Shown one piece after another: positions 25,681 to 35,024 of a DNA stretch of 64,000 nucleotides (position 1 is its first letter; each line of letters opens with the position of its first letter). The stretch is taken from positions 1,178,001 to 1,242,000 of the forward strand of contig JADJNZ010000001.1 in NCBI GenBank assembly GCA_016714015.1. Direction: 5' to 3'. Source of the stretch: Gemmatimonadota bacterium. GTDB lineage: Bacteria; Gemmatimonadota; Gemmatimonadetes; Gemmatimonadales; Gemmatimonadaceae. The position numbers were made by a program, and so were the translations under genes. The notes beneath the pieces were generated by a model. The model was not told the DNA's origin. It did not search any database and saw nothing but the letters and a program-made list of their open reading frames with translations.

Positions 25681-26870
25681 GCGCGGCCCACGCCGAGCGT
25701 GCGGCCGCCGCGGCGGCGCTCTTCACCGACGCGGAACGCGAGCGGCTCATCACGCTCCGCCGCACGCTGCACGCGCATCCCGAGCTCTCGTGGGCCGAAC
25801 GCGGGACCCAGGCGACGCTCAAGCAGGCGCTCCTCGACGCGGGCATCACCGATGTGCGCGAGATCGCCGACACCGGCCTCGTCGCGCGCATCCCCGGCAC
25901 GCGCGCCGGCGCGCCGGCCGTCGCGCTCCGCGGCGACATCGATGCGCTGCCCATCACGGAGGAGACCGCGGTCCCGTTCGCGTCGCGGAATCCCGGCGTG
26001 ATGCACGCCTGCGGTCACGACATGCATGCGACGTGGACCGTCGCGGCGGGGATGCTTCTCCGGAAGCGACCGGCCGAGGGCGAGGTGCGGCTGATCCTCC
26101 AGCCGGCGGAGGAGGTGGGCGAGGGGGCCGCGAAGGTGCTCGCGAGCGGCGCCCTCGTCGGCGTCAGCGCGATCTACGGCGGGCATGTCGACTGGCGCTT
26201 CCCGGTCGGCCAGGTGGTGGCGACCGCGGGCGCGCTCGCGGCGAGCAGCGACACCTTCGAGGTGACGTTCCATGGGCGCGGCGGCCACGGGGCGCGGCCG
26301 CAGGATACCATCGACCCAGTGGTCGGGCTCGGCGCGTTCATCATGGAAGTGCAGACACTCGTCTCGCGGCGCCTCGACCCCGGCCTTCCGGGCGTACTGT
26401 CCATCGCCGTGGTGGAGGCCGGGAGCGCATCGAACGTGATCCCCGAGCGGGCGCGCTGCGCCGGCACGATCCGCGCGACGACGCCGGAGGCGCGCGCCTT
26501 GCTCTGCGAGGGCGTGCGGCAGGTGGCCGAGGCCGTCGCGGCGCTGCATCGCCTGCGGGCGGAGGTGGTGCTGAGCGAGGGAACGCCGCCGCTGGTGAAC
26601 AGCGCGACCGCGGCAGCGTTCGCGCAGTCAGGCGCGGCGGAGGTGGTGGGCGACGAGGGCCTGACCCGGCTCCCCGTGCCGAACATGGGCGCCGAGGACT
26701 TCGCGTTCTACCTCGAGCGGCTCGATGGCTGCTTCATGCGCATCGGCACGCTTGGCGACGGGATGAGTGCGGCGGGGGTGCATACCCCGCGGTTCGACCC
26801 GGACGAGCGCGCGCTGTTCGTCGGCGGGGCGGTGCTGGCGGCGATCGCGCGGGTGGCGAGCGCCGGGTGA
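25677..26870 (+). CDS. M20-family amidohydrolase, probable N-succinyl-L-amino acid hydrolase
   Basis: A 397-residue protein whose GTG start overlaps the racemase stop. It shows the M20D signature: RRTLHAHPELSW, GDIDALPI, HACGHDMH (H110, C112, H114), QPAEEVGEGA, and the dimerisation-domain HGRGGHGARP followed by PNMGAEDFAFY. The cysteine in HACGHDMH is the metal-bridging residue of the indole-3-acetyl-amino acid/N-acyl amino acid hydrolases. Because it is the third gene of the GNAT-racemase-M20 trio, its substrate is most simply N-succinyl-L-amino acid. Confidence 0.88.
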   Translation: MSAAHAERAAAAAALFTDAERERLITLRRTLHAHPELSWAERGTQATLKQALLDAGITDVREIADTGLVARIPGTRAGAPAVALRGDIDALPITEETAVPFASRNPGVMHACGHDMHATWTVAAGMLLRKRPAEGEVRLILQPAEEVGEGAAKVLASGALVGVSAIYGGHVDWRFPVGQVVATAGALAASSDTFEVTFHGRGGHGARPQDTIDPVVGLGAFIMEVQTLVSRRLDPGLPGVLSIAVVEAGSASNVIPERARCAGTIRATTPEARALLCEGVRQVAEAVAALHRLRAEVVLSEGTPPLVNSATAAAFAQSGAAEVVGDEGLTRLPVPNMGAEDFAFYLERLDGCFMRIGTLGDGMSAAGVHTPRFDPDERALFVGGAVLAAIARVASAG

Positions 26871-26918
26871 GCCTCCGCCCCAGCGCAGCATTGCGGCGCA
26901 GGCGCCATCTTTATCCGC

Positions 26919-27941
26919 ATGCCCGCCCCGCTCCCCCCGATCCTCCGCGCCGAGGACCCCTTCGGCGCTGACGCCGACGCCATCGCGCGCGCCGCGGCGG
27001 TGATCAGGAGCGGCGGGCTCGTCGCCTTCCCCACCGAGACCGTCTACGGCCTCGGGGCCAATGCGCTCGACGCGGCCGCGGTGCGGCGGATCTTCGAGGC
27101 CAAGGGGCGCCCCTCCTACAATCCGCTCATCGCGCATGTCGCGGATATCGAGGGCGCGCGCGCGCTCGTGACCGACTGGCCGGCGCTCGCGCAGGAGCTC
27201 GCGGAACGCTTCTGGCCCGGGCCGCTCACGATCGCGCTCCCCAAGCGGTCGCACGTGCCGGACGAGGTCACCGCCGGCCGCGGAACCGTCGCGGTGCGGG
27301 TGCCGGCGCATCCGGTCGCGCGCGCGCTCATCGCCGCCGCCGGTGTGCCGCTCGCGGCGCCGAGTGCGAACCGCTTCACCGAACTCTCTCCCGTGACCGC
27401 GGCGCAGGTCGCGCGCGGACTCGGCGACCGGGTGGACCTCATCCTCGATGGCGGGCGGACCGACGTGGGGATCGAGAGCACGGTGGTCGATCTCTCCTGC
27501 GACCCGCCGATGCTGTTGCGCCCGGGGACGATCACGCGCTCGGCGATCGAGGCGATCATCGGACCGCTGGAGACGCCGTCAGCGCCGGACCGCGAGGATG
27601 CGCCGCGCGCCGCGCCGGGGATGATCGCGCGGCACTATGCGCCTCGGGCGCAGCTGCGCCTGGTGACGAGCGACGGGATCGGAGCGGCGATCGCCGAGGC
27701 GGCGGGCCGCGGCGAGACGGTGGCCGTGGTGACCTGGAGTCCGCGCGGCTTCTCGGCGGGCTCGGCCGTCCGGCGGCATCATCACCTGCCGGACGACGCG
27801 GCCGGCTTCGCGTCGGAGCTGTACGCGACGCTGCACGCGGTGGATGAGGCCGGGTGCGCGGAAGTCCTGGTGGAGCGGCCGCCGGAGGATGCGGCGTGGG
27901 ACGGGGTGCGGGATCGGCTCACGCGGGCGTCGCACGAGTAG
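26919..27941 (+). CDS. threonylcarbamoyl-AMP synthase, Sua5 type
   Basis: A 340-residue protein with a YrdC domain (about 15-205: FPTETVYGLGANA, KGRPSYNPLIAHV, FWPGPLT, APSAN) and a C-terminal Sua5 domain (about 225-335, after the linker APGMIARHYAPRA). It makes threonylcarbamoyl-AMP from threonine, bicarbonate and ATP for the t6A modification at position 37 of ANN-decoding tRNAs. Two-domain Sua5 rather than short TsaC fits the length. A TATCC sequence a few bases before ATG, with no ribosome-binding site, suggests a short or absent leader. Confidence 0.93.
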   Translation: MPAPLPPILRAEDPFGADADAIARAAAVIRSGGLVAFPTETVYGLGANALDAAAVRRIFEAKGRPSYNPLIAHVADIEGARALVTDWPALAQELAERFWPGPLTIALPKRSHVPDEVTAGRGTVAVRVPAHPVARALIAAAGVPLAAPSANRFTELSPVTAAQVARGLGDRVDLILDGGRTDVGIESTVVDLSCDPPMLLRPGTITRSAIEAIIGPLETPSAPDREDAPRAAPGMIARHYAPRAQLRLVTSDGIGAAIAEAAGRGETVAVVTWSPRGFSAGSAVRRHHHLPDDAAGFASELYATLHAVDEAGCAEVLVERPPEDAAWDGVRDRLTRASHE

Positions 27942-27959
27942 CACGCCCGGCCCGCGAGA

Positions 27960-28322
27960 TCAGCCCGTCGGCCCCTCGTAGACGCACCCCGACGTGCACG
28001 TCTCCCGTACGACGATCTTCGAGAGCAGCGGCAGTGCCGGCACCAGCCGCTCCCAGATCCACGCCGCGAGCACCTCGCTCGTCGGGTTCTCCAGCCCCTC
28101 GATCTCGTTGAGATAGTAGTGGTCGAGCCGCGCCTTGATCGGCGCGAAGGCCGCCTTGAGCTCGGCGAAGTCCATCACCCACCCACTCGTGGCGCCGATG
28201 GGGCCGCGCACGTGCACCGCGACCCGGAACGAGTGTCCGTGCAATCGCGCGCACTGGTGCCCTTCGGGGACGTTGGGCAGGCGGTGGGCCGCCTCGAACG
28301 TGAACTCCTTGAAGATCTCCAT
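27960..28322 (-). CDS. queD: 6-carboxytetrahydropterin synthase QueD
   Basis: This 120-residue protein matches the QueD length. Zinc ligands H13 (FEAAHRL), H28 and H30 (LHGHS) and catalytic C24 (GHQCARL) are present, along with VMDFAELK and the substrate-binding glutamate region NPTSEVLA. It converts dihydroneopterin triphosphate to 6-carboxytetrahydropterin in queuosine biosynthesis. It is convergent with sua5, also a tRNA-modification gene, but the two are not co-transcribed. No queC or queE is in view. Confidence 0.93.
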   Translation of the reverse strand: MEIFKEFTFEAAHRLPNVPEGHQCARLHGHSFRVAVHVRGPIGATSGWVMDFAELKAAFAPIKARLDHYYLNEIEGLENPTSEVLAAWIWERLVPALPLLSKIVVRETCTSGCVYEGPTG

Positions 28323-28383
28323 CGGTGCATCCTCCTGCGCCGCATCATAGGCGCGCCGGGGGCCGGGTGGAAGCGGTGGAACG

Positions 28384-28418
28384 CGACGAGGCCCCGGCAT
28401 GTCGCCGGGGCCTCGTCG
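28384..28418 (-). terminator. 15-bp perfect hairpin after the SusCD operon
   Basis: CGACGAGGCCCCGGC pairs with GCCGGGGCCTCGTCG around a 5-nt loop. It lies 15 bp beyond the stop of the DUF4397 gene, the last gene of the operon. Confidence 0.75.
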
Positions 28419-28432
28419 TCCTGCAGGAGCGG

Positions 28433-29206
28433 TCAGCGATTGGTCGTGTTGTCGAGGAACGGCCGGTTGGTCGCCGTGGTGGAGACCACGGTGATGTCGC
28501 CGCGGAGCGAGATGGTGTAGACGCGCCCGGCGACGAACGAGACGTTGGTGCGCGTCACGGCGTCGGTCGCCGCGCCCGCATAGCGGAGCGCGAGGTTGTA
28601 CGCGCCCGGGACGACGGCCTCGAAGGCGCCGGCGGACTTGTACGCGATCACCGCGCCCACCGTGTCGACGATCGTCGCCGGTGCCACGGCCCGCGCGATG
28701 AGCTGCAGCGGGTTGGCGTTGGAGCTGCCGTGCACGAAGCGCACGTAGGCGTTGGCGAAGTCGATGTCCGCGGGGAAGTTGTCCTCCACCACGAAGCCGT
28801 CACTGGTCTTGGCCACGGTGTTGTAGAACCCGCTCATGTAGAACGAGTACGCCTTGCCGTCCTCGAGCGTGGCGTTCTGCGTCGCGATGATGAGATCCTT
28901 GTCCACCGCGGCCGAGATCCGGCCGGTGAGGTCGTACGCCCCTGGCGTGAGCGAGAGGTAGAGCCCGCCGGAGCCCAGCGCGCCGTACGCGACGCCGGTC
29001 GTCGACTCGACACCGGTCGTCGAGCTGATCGCCGTCATCTTGGTGTTGTTCGCGTAGAAGTTCACCTGCGGCGCGCCGACGCCGAAGTTGTAGAACTTCA
29101 CGCGCGCGCCGGATTCCGGCCCGGCGATCTCCTGGACCGCGTTCTTGTCGCAGGCCCCGAGCGCGACGAGCGCGCCCAGAGCGGCGAGGGTTCTGAATCG
29201 GTTCAT
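28433..29206 (-). CDS. DUF4397-type lipoprotein
   Basis: A 257-residue lipoprotein (lipobox ALGAC, then DKNAVQEI). Two tandem immunoglobulin-like beta units follow: VKFYNFGVGAPQVNFYAN ... GLYLSLTPGAYDL, and AYVRFVHGSSNANPLQLIA ... GAYNLALRYAG. These are the DUF4397 pattern, FVHGSS/APxVDVY type. The family is extracellular and of unknown function. It lies 8 bp after the SusD gene and ends at a strong hairpin, so it belongs to the receptor operon and may be an accessory surface lipoprotein. Confidence 0.82.
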   Translation of the reverse strand: MNRFRTLAALGALVALGACDKNAVQEIAGPESGARVKFYNFGVGAPQVNFYANNTKMTAISSTTGVESTTGVAYGALGSGGLYLSLTPGAYDLTGRISAAVDKDLIIATQNATLEDGKAYSFYMSGFYNTVAKTSDGFVVEDNFPADIDFANAYVRFVHGSSNANPLQLIARAVAPATIVDTVGAVIAYKSAGAFEAVVPGAYNLALRYAGAATDAVTRTNVSFVAGRVYTISLRGDITVVSTTATNRPFLDNTTNR

Positions 29207-29214
29207 GGCTCGGG

Positions 29215-30801
29215 TCACGGTTGGATGATCCAGAGGGGCTTGGTGTGGTAGTCGAGCGCGAGACCGCCGATGGCGTCGAGCCCCGCGCGGTTCCACACGT
29301 ACTCCGAGTTGAAGCGCGGACGGATGCGCTGGACGAGCTGTCCGCCGTTGTCCGGGTACAGGTTCGTCGGCGGCGTGAAGCCGGGGAAGACCTGCACCCC
29401 GCTCGCCGGGTCGATGTCCGTGTAGTGGAAGCGGCGCATGTCCATCCACATCTCGTTGTGGCCCCAGCCCCACTGCGCGATCCACTTCTGCGACATGATC
29501 TGCGTCATGGTCAGGAGGTTCGGATCGGTCGGCACGGCGGCGACCGCCGCCAGGAACGCCGTCTTCTCCGCCCCGCTGATCTGCGTCGGCGACTGCCCGT
29601 TGTCGACGTTGCGGGCGTTCACGAAGTCGATGTGCGCCCCGACGCCGTTGCGGAACGCGGTGAGCGCGACCGGACGGTTGCCGCTGCGATACGCCGCCTC
29701 TGCCTTCACGAACTGGAGCTGCGCGTAGGTCATGATCGGCATGCGCACCTTGTCGTCGAACAGGTAGCGCCCCGGCACGCCGGTGCCGCCGGCGCCGGCG
29801 AAGCCGTAGAAGTTGTTCGGCTGCTGTGCCGTGGTGAGCGCGCCGAAGCCGACGACGTCGATGTCGAGGCCGCGGTACACCCCGTCCGGCGACGGCGAGA
29901 GCATGCGGCTCATGCGCGGATCGACCACGCCGCCGAACGCCGTGCCGTTCATGAGGTTGACGGCGAACTCCGTCTGGCGATACGCGTTGAAGTTGCCGCG
30001 CGTGCGCCCGAGGAAGTTGATGTCGTCGTTCTGCACGCCGGTGTACTGGAGCAGCGCGTCATCGGCGTTGCTCGCGAAGGCGCTGTCCACCTCGGCCATG
30101 ACCGTCGCCGGGTCGTAGGTGGCCTTGTTGGAGAAGTGGTTCAGGCTGATCGCCTTGAGGCCGTGGGCGAACTTCAGCCACTTCAGGCGGTCGCCGCCGT
30201 AGATGCGGTCGGTGCGGGCCATGTACGCCTGGTTGACCGCGCCGTCGCTACGGCGCAGCAGCACGATCGCCGAGTCGAGGAGGCGGTTCACCTCCTGGTA
30301 GGCGAACTCCTGGTCGTCGTAGTTGAATGAGAACTTCGACGCGTCGATCGCCTCGCGGATGATGATCTCGCCGTGCAGGTCGGTGAGCACCTGCCAGCCC
30401 CAGGCCTTGAGCACGAGGCCGACGCCGAGGAGGTCCCAGCGCTCCTCGGCCTCCGAGATGTTGATCATGTCCACGAGGTTCTGCCCGAACGACCAGTACA
30501 CGTCACGCCACTGCTGCGCGCCGTTGTCGCTCGAGGGATCGTAGCCCATGCGGTCCCAGGTGGTGAGCACCGTACTGGTGAGCATCCACTGCTGCGTGTA
30601 GCGGCCCATGAAGCGCCCCTCGAACGCGGGGGACGTGGCCAGCCAATGCAGCATCGGCGAGAGGTACATGTTCGCCGAGACCGTCTCCGGGCCGTTGGGG
30701 TTGGTGTTGACGTCGAGGAACTCGTCGCAGCTGGTCGCCACGAGGAGCCCGCCGGCCAGCAGGCCGGTGCGGAGCGCGCGGGTGATGGAGTGTCTCGTCA
30801 T
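29215..30801 (-). CDS. SusD/RagB-family surface lipoprotein
   Basis: A 528-residue lipoprotein with signal GLLAGGLLVATSC (lipid Cys 25), followed by DEFLDVNTNPNGP, the usual start of the SusD-like group 2. TPR-like helices of the family are seen in WDLLGVGLVLKAWGWQVLTD and YQEVNRLLDSAIVLLRR. It caps the SusC barrel and binds the substrate outside the cell. The ATG lies 2 bp after the SusC stop. No glycosidase gene is near, so the substrate (glycan or peptide) is open. Confidence 0.92.
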   Translation of the reverse strand: MTRHSITRALRTGLLAGGLLVATSCDEFLDVNTNPNGPETVSANMYLSPMLHWLATSPAFEGRFMGRYTQQWMLTSTVLTTWDRMGYDPSSDNGAQQWRDVYWSFGQNLVDMINISEAEERWDLLGVGLVLKAWGWQVLTDLHGEIIIREAIDASKFSFNYDDQEFAYQEVNRLLDSAIVLLRRSDGAVNQAYMARTDRIYGGDRLKWLKFAHGLKAISLNHFSNKATYDPATVMAEVDSAFASNADDALLQYTGVQNDDINFLGRTRGNFNAYRQTEFAVNLMNGTAFGGVVDPRMSRMLSPSPDGVYRGLDIDVVGFGALTTAQQPNNFYGFAGAGGTGVPGRYLFDDKVRMPIMTYAQLQFVKAEAAYRSGNRPVALTAFRNGVGAHIDFVNARNVDNGQSPTQISGAEKTAFLAAVAAVPTDPNLLTMTQIMSQKWIAQWGWGHNEMWMDMRRFHYTDIDPASGVQVFPGFTPPTNLYPDNGGQLVQRIRPRFNSEYVWNRAGLDAIGGLALDYHTKPLWIIQP

Positions 30802-30803
30802 GG

Positions 30804-33800
30804 TCAGAAGCCCACCTTGAGGCCGAAGCTGAAGCCGCGCGGCATCGGGAAGTTGCCGTAGTCGATGCCCTGACCGCCGGACCCGCCGACCGCCGCCGAG
30901 TTGCCGTTCACGATCGGGTCGAGCCCCGAGTAGTTCGTGAGGATGAGCAGGTCGGTGCCGGTCATGAAGACGCTCGCCTGCCGCGCCATCAGCCAGCGAC
31001 CCGGCAGCTCGTAGCGCACGGTGATGTCGCGCAGGCGCAGCCAGTTGATGTCCTTCTCGATGAACAGCTCCTCGGAGATCGAGGTGTAGAACGCCGGCTG
31101 GACCGCCGGGATGACGACGATGTTGTTCGGCGTCGGGTTCGCGGTGTTCTCGCGCCCGTCACGCAGCACGCCGCGGATGACGCGGGGCGTCTCGCGGTCG
31201 AGGGTGCGCTTGCTCAGGCCGCGCGTCGTGAGGTAGTGCTCGGTCGCGTTGAGGACGTCGCCGCCCTTGCGGATGTCGAGCAGCATGCTGACCGACCAGC
31301 GCCCGTAGTTGAAGGCGTTGGTGAGACCGAGCGTGAAGTCCGGGGTACGATCGTAGCCGGCATCGATGAACGACGTGGACCGCAGCGGGAGGCCGGTCGT
31401 CGGGTCGATCAGGATGTCGCCGTTGAAGTTCCGGAGGTAGAACAGCCCGGTGAGCGACCGCGTCGAGAGGCCAGGCTGAGTGCCGTTGCGGACGTTGCCG
31501 TAGAGCCAGGTGTCGGAGACGTAAGACTCCGGCAGCGCGTTCGGCAGCGACTTGGTCCACCCGAACGAGTGGTCGAAGTTCGCGATCACGTCCCATGACC
31601 ACTTGTCGGTCACGACCGGCGTGCCGCGCACCGTGATCTCGGTGCCGTAGTTCGACGTCTCGGCGCCGTTCAGGTTGAACAGGATGTATCCGGTCGCGTA
31701 CGACCCGCGGATGTCGTTGACGATCTGGTCCTTGGTGCGCTTGCGGTACCAGGTCGCCTCGAGGCCGAGTCGGTCGGCGAGGAAGGAGAGGTCGAAGCCG
31801 CCCTCATACGACCGCGCGAACTCGGGCTTGAGCGCGAGGTTCGGGCCGGTGAAGCCGTAGCCGTACCCGCCGCCCACCGTGAGCTTGGACTCGAGCGCCG
31901 GACGGAAGGCGTAGGGCCGCGCGTCCTTGCCGACCGCGGCGTAGGCGAAGCGCACCTTGCCGGTGACCCACTTCTGGACCGAGGGGAAGGCGTCCGAGAA
32001 GACGAAGCTCGTCGAGATCGAGGGATAGAAGAACGAGTTGCGGTCGGTCGGGATCGTCGAGGTCCAGTCATTGCGCCCCGTGACCGTCACGTACAGGTAG
32101 TCCTTGTAGTCGAACGTCGCCGAGCCGAAGAAGCTCACCAGGCGGCGCTGACTCAGCACCGTGCGGTTGAGGCGCGACGCGATCGCCGTGTTGTTGATCG
32201 AGACGAAGTTCGGGTCGAGGAAGTCCTGGCCCTTGAGCCCGCTCGTGTTCGAGCGGAAGTCCGAGATCTGGTTGCCGACGAGACCGGCCACCGAGATGTC
32301 GCCCCAGATCGTGCGCCGCTCGACGTTGAGCACCGTCTGCGCATTGATGTTGCGGACGACGTCGATCGCCTCGTCGAGGATGCCGTTGAAGTTGGCGCCG
32401 AAGGCGCTCTCCGGGTGGCGGACGATGCGCATCTCGTTCGTGTAGCCGTCGATGCCGATGTTGCTCTTGATCGAGCCCCAGGTGAACGGCGTGACCACGA
32501 CGCCGAAGTTGCCGATGAAGCGGCTGTTCTTCGAGCTGTTGAGGTTCTTCTCGACGTTGAAGTACGGGTTGTCGGTCTCACCGGATGCCGACTGCAGCGT
32601 GATGCGGCGGCGCGTGCCGGCCGCCGTCCGCCAGTCGGAGGCGTTGTCCGTCTGCGGCCAGACGAGGAGGCCGAGGAGCGGGCCGTCCGCGCCCTTCCAG
32701 GGCTGCGTGTTCGACGCGAACGAGTAGGCCATCGAGACGTCGGTGCGGAGCCAGCGCGTCACCTGCGCCTGCGAGGCGCCAGTGAGGTTGATGCGCCCGT
32801 ACGTCGTGTTCGGGATCACGCCCTCCTGCCGGTCGTTCGCCACCGCCAACCGGTAGTTGATCCGGTTGTCCTGCGCGGCGCCGCTGAACGACAGGTTGTG
32901 CTTCGACGTCAGGGCCGTCTGGAAGAAGTTGTCGATGTTGTCGTAGAACTGGGTCCCGGCCGCGTACGGCGCGCCGAAGTACTGGAAGGAGCCGAGCGCG
33001 CCGCCGGTGAGCGACGTGGGGCCGTAGGTGCGCTGCACCTCGGGCTGCGAGCGCGTCTGGTCGACGCGGAAGCTGTTCGAGTACTCGAAGCCGCCCATGC
33101 CCGCGCGGCCGCGCTTGGTCGTGATGACGATCGCGCCGTTGGCCGCGTCGATGCCGTAGAGCGCCGAGGCTTCCGGGCCCTTGAGGACGACGAGCGTCTC
33201 GATGTCGTCGGGATTGATGTCGGCGGCGCGGTTGGTGAAGTCCATGCCGCGGTTGTTGAACGCCGAGACCGAGCCCGGGGCGTCGGACGCCAGCTGCTGC
33301 GTGTTGAAGGTCTTGTTGTCGATCGGCAGGCCGTCGACGATCATGAGCGGCTGGTTGCTCGACGAGATCGAGCTGACGCCGCGGATGGTGATCGAGGACG
33401 AGGCGCCCGGGACGCCAGAGGTCGAGGTGACCTCGACGCCGGCGACGCGGCCCTGCAGCGAGTTGAGGAAGTTCTCGCGCTGCGTCTGCGAGATCTCCGG
33501 CCCGGTCACCGTCTGCTGCGACGCGCCGATGCTCCGCTTGTTGGTCGTCTGGCCAAGGGCCGTGACGACCATCGCGTCGAGCTGGCTCGCCACGCGCTTG
33601 AGCGCGACGTTGATCACGAGGTCGGTGGCGACGGTCCGCTCGATCGGCGCATGGCCGATGAAGCGGTACTGGAGGACCTGCCCGACCCGCGCGCGGATCG
33701 CGTAGTTGCCCTCCCCGTTCGTCAGGACTCCGGTCGTCGTGCCGCGGATGACGACCTGCACGCCGGACATGCCGGCGCCCGCCTCGTTCGTCACCTTGCC

Positions 33801-33881
33801 GGTGATCGGTTGCTCCTGGGCGCGGACGGGCGCGACCAGGAGGGCTATTCCTGCCAACGCCAGGAATACTCTCTTCATCAT
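30804..33881 (-). CDS. SusC/RagA-family TonB-dependent outer-membrane receptor
   Basis: A 1025-residue protein starting at one of two adjacent ATGs, followed by signal VFLALAGIALLVAPVRAQ. It has an N-terminal carboxypeptidase-regulatory-like domain (ITGKVTNEAGAGMSGVQVVI), a plug with the SusC signature ITIRGVSSISSSNQPLMIVDG, and a barrel ending FGLKVGF with a C-terminal phenylalanine. TonB-dependent import of oligosaccharides or peptides together with the SusD partner is the family role. It is the first gene of the operon; a sigma-70-type promoter lies about 75 bp upstream. Confidence 0.94.
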   Translation of the reverse strand: MMKRVFLALAGIALLVAPVRAQEQPITGKVTNEAGAGMSGVQVVIRGTTTGVLTNGEGNYAIRARVGQVLQYRFIGHAPIERTVATDLVINVALKRVASQLDAMVVTALGQTTNKRSIGASQQTVTGPEISQTQRENFLNSLQGRVAGVEVTSTSGVPGASSSITIRGVSSISSSNQPLMIVDGLPIDNKTFNTQQLASDAPGSVSAFNNRGMDFTNRAADINPDDIETLVVLKGPEASALYGIDAANGAIVITTKRGRAGMGGFEYSNSFRVDQTRSQPEVQRTYGPTSLTGGALGSFQYFGAPYAAGTQFYDNIDNFFQTALTSKHNLSFSGAAQDNRINYRLAVANDRQEGVIPNTTYGRINLTGASQAQVTRWLRTDVSMAYSFASNTQPWKGADGPLLGLLVWPQTDNASDWRTAAGTRRRITLQSASGETDNPYFNVEKNLNSSKNSRFIGNFGVVVTPFTWGSIKSNIGIDGYTNEMRIVRHPESAFGANFNGILDEAIDVVRNINAQTVLNVERRTIWGDISVAGLVGNQISDFRSNTSGLKGQDFLDPNFVSINNTAIASRLNRTVLSQRRLVSFFGSATFDYKDYLYVTVTGRNDWTSTIPTDRNSFFYPSISTSFVFSDAFPSVQKWVTGKVRFAYAAVGKDARPYAFRPALESKLTVGGGYGYGFTGPNLALKPEFARSYEGGFDLSFLADRLGLEATWYRKRTKDQIVNDIRGSYATGYILFNLNGAETSNYGTEITVRGTPVVTDKWSWDVIANFDHSFGWTKSLPNALPESYVSDTWLYGNVRNGTQPGLSTRSLTGLFYLRNFNGDILIDPTTGLPLRSTSFIDAGYDRTPDFTLGLTNAFNYGRWSVSMLLDIRKGGDVLNATEHYLTTRGLSKRTLDRETPRVIRGVLRDGRENTANPTPNNIVVIPAVQPAFYTSISEELFIEKDINWLRLRDITVRYELPGRWLMARQASVFMTGTDLLILTNYSGLDPIVNGNSAAVGGSGGQGIDYGNFPMPRGFSFGLKVGF

Positions 33882-33957
33882 GTGGTGGTCTACCGGGTTA
33901 CGGTGAACGACAAGGACGGCTGCCTTGACCGGATCGCGGGACGCGGACCGGACCGCA

Positions 33958-33987
33958 ATCATATGGTGTAGAGGTTGTCAGCGTCAA
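33958..33987 (-). promoter_or_regulatory. sigma-70-type promoter of the SusC operon
   Basis: On the minus strand, TTGACG (-35) and TATGAT (-10) are separated by exactly 18 bp, each matching consensus at five of six bases. It lies in an AT-richer stretch of the 229-bp spacer and would start transcription about 70 nt before the SusC ATG. This is the best consensus promoter I found in the window. Confidence 0.75.
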
Positions 33988-34110
33988 ACTTCATTTCCGA
34001 GCGCAGGTGTCCCGTTTAGCGGACACCTGGCCTTCGCGCGCGCGCGTTCATCATGCGGCGCGGCATCCGCCAACCTTGCTTCTCGCCCCCCGACAGGGCA
34101 TATCACCGAC

Positions 34111-35019
34111 ATGCTCCCCATCGATCTCCGCGGCAAGCGCGCGCTCGTCGCCGGCGTGGCCGACGACAACGGTTTCGGCTGGTCCATCGCCAAGCATCTC
34201 ATCGAGGCCGGCGCGACCGTCTGCGTCGCCACCTGGCCCCCCGCCCTCAACATCTTCCTGAACCTCCTCGAGCGCGGGAAGATCGACGACTCGCGCAAGC
34301 TCTCCGACGGCTCGCTCCTGAACTTCGAGCGCATCTATCCGCTCGACGCCGTCTTCGACCGCCTCGAGGACGCGCCCGCGGAGATCCGCGACAACAAGCG
34401 CTACAAGGAACTCGGCGACTTCACCATCGCCGGGCTCGCCGCGCGCATGCGCGCCGACTTCGGGGAGGGATCGCTCGACATCCTCGTGCACTCGCTCGCC
34501 AACGGCCCCGAGGTGAAGAAGCCGCTCCTCGAGGTCTCGCGCGGCGGCTACCTCGCGGCGGTGAGCGCGAGCGCCTATTCGCTCATCTCGCTCGTGCAGC
34601 ATCTCGGGCCGCTCTTCCGCCCGAACGCGTCGGTGGCCTCGCTCACCTACATGGCGAGCGAGCGCGCCATCCCGGGCTACGGCGGCGGCATGAGTTCGGC
34701 CAAGGCCGCGCTCGAGAGCGACACGCGCGTCCTCGCGTACGAGGCGGGCCGCAAGTGGGGCGCGCGCGTGAACACGATCAGCGCCGGCCCGTACGCGAGC
34801 CGCGCCGCCAGCGCGATCGGCATCATCGGCAGCATGGTGCGCTACTGCGAGAAGAACAGCGCGCTGCCGCAGGAGCTGGAGGCCGCGGAGGTCGGCGCGA
34901 CGACGGCCTTCCTCTGCTCACCGCTCGCGTCGGGGATCACCGGGGCGACGGTGTACGTGGACAAGGGCTACCACGCGATGGGGATGGCGGTGGATGGGGC
35001 TACGGTGCCGGCGTTCTGA
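34111..35019 (+). CDS. fabI: enoyl-[acyl-carrier-protein] reductase, plant-type FabI
   Basis: A 302-residue protein, longer than the 262-residue E. coli enzyme. It has the NAD-binding start RALVAGVADDNGFGWSIAKHL, a loop insertion FERIYPLDAVFD, and active site YGGGMSSAK (Y190, M194, K198), the exact spacing of plant and chlamydial enzymes. SLANGPEVKKPLLEVSRGGY is also typical of that branch. It reduces trans-2-enoyl-ACP in the last step of fatty-acid elongation. No ribosome-binding site is visible before ATG, but CATATC lies 6 bp upstream. Confidence 0.94.
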   Translation: MLPIDLRGKRALVAGVADDNGFGWSIAKHLIEAGATVCVATWPPALNIFLNLLERGKIDDSRKLSDGSLLNFERIYPLDAVFDRLEDAPAEIRDNKRYKELGDFTIAGLAARMRADFGEGSLDILVHSLANGPEVKKPLLEVSRGGYLAAVSASAYSLISLVQHLGPLFRPNASVASLTYMASERAIPGYGGGMSSAKAALESDTRVLAYEAGRKWGARVNTISAGPYASRAASAIGIIGSMVRYCEKNSALPQELEAAEVGATTAFLCSPLASGITGATVYVDKGYHAMGMAVDGATVPAF

Positions 35020-35024
35020 TGGCG

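Noticed and set aside
30804..33881. Glycan-utilisation locus
   Set aside because: SusC and SusD are present, but no glycoside hydrolase, lyase or hybrid regulator is near; calling it a polysaccharide-utilisation locus would go beyond the evidence.
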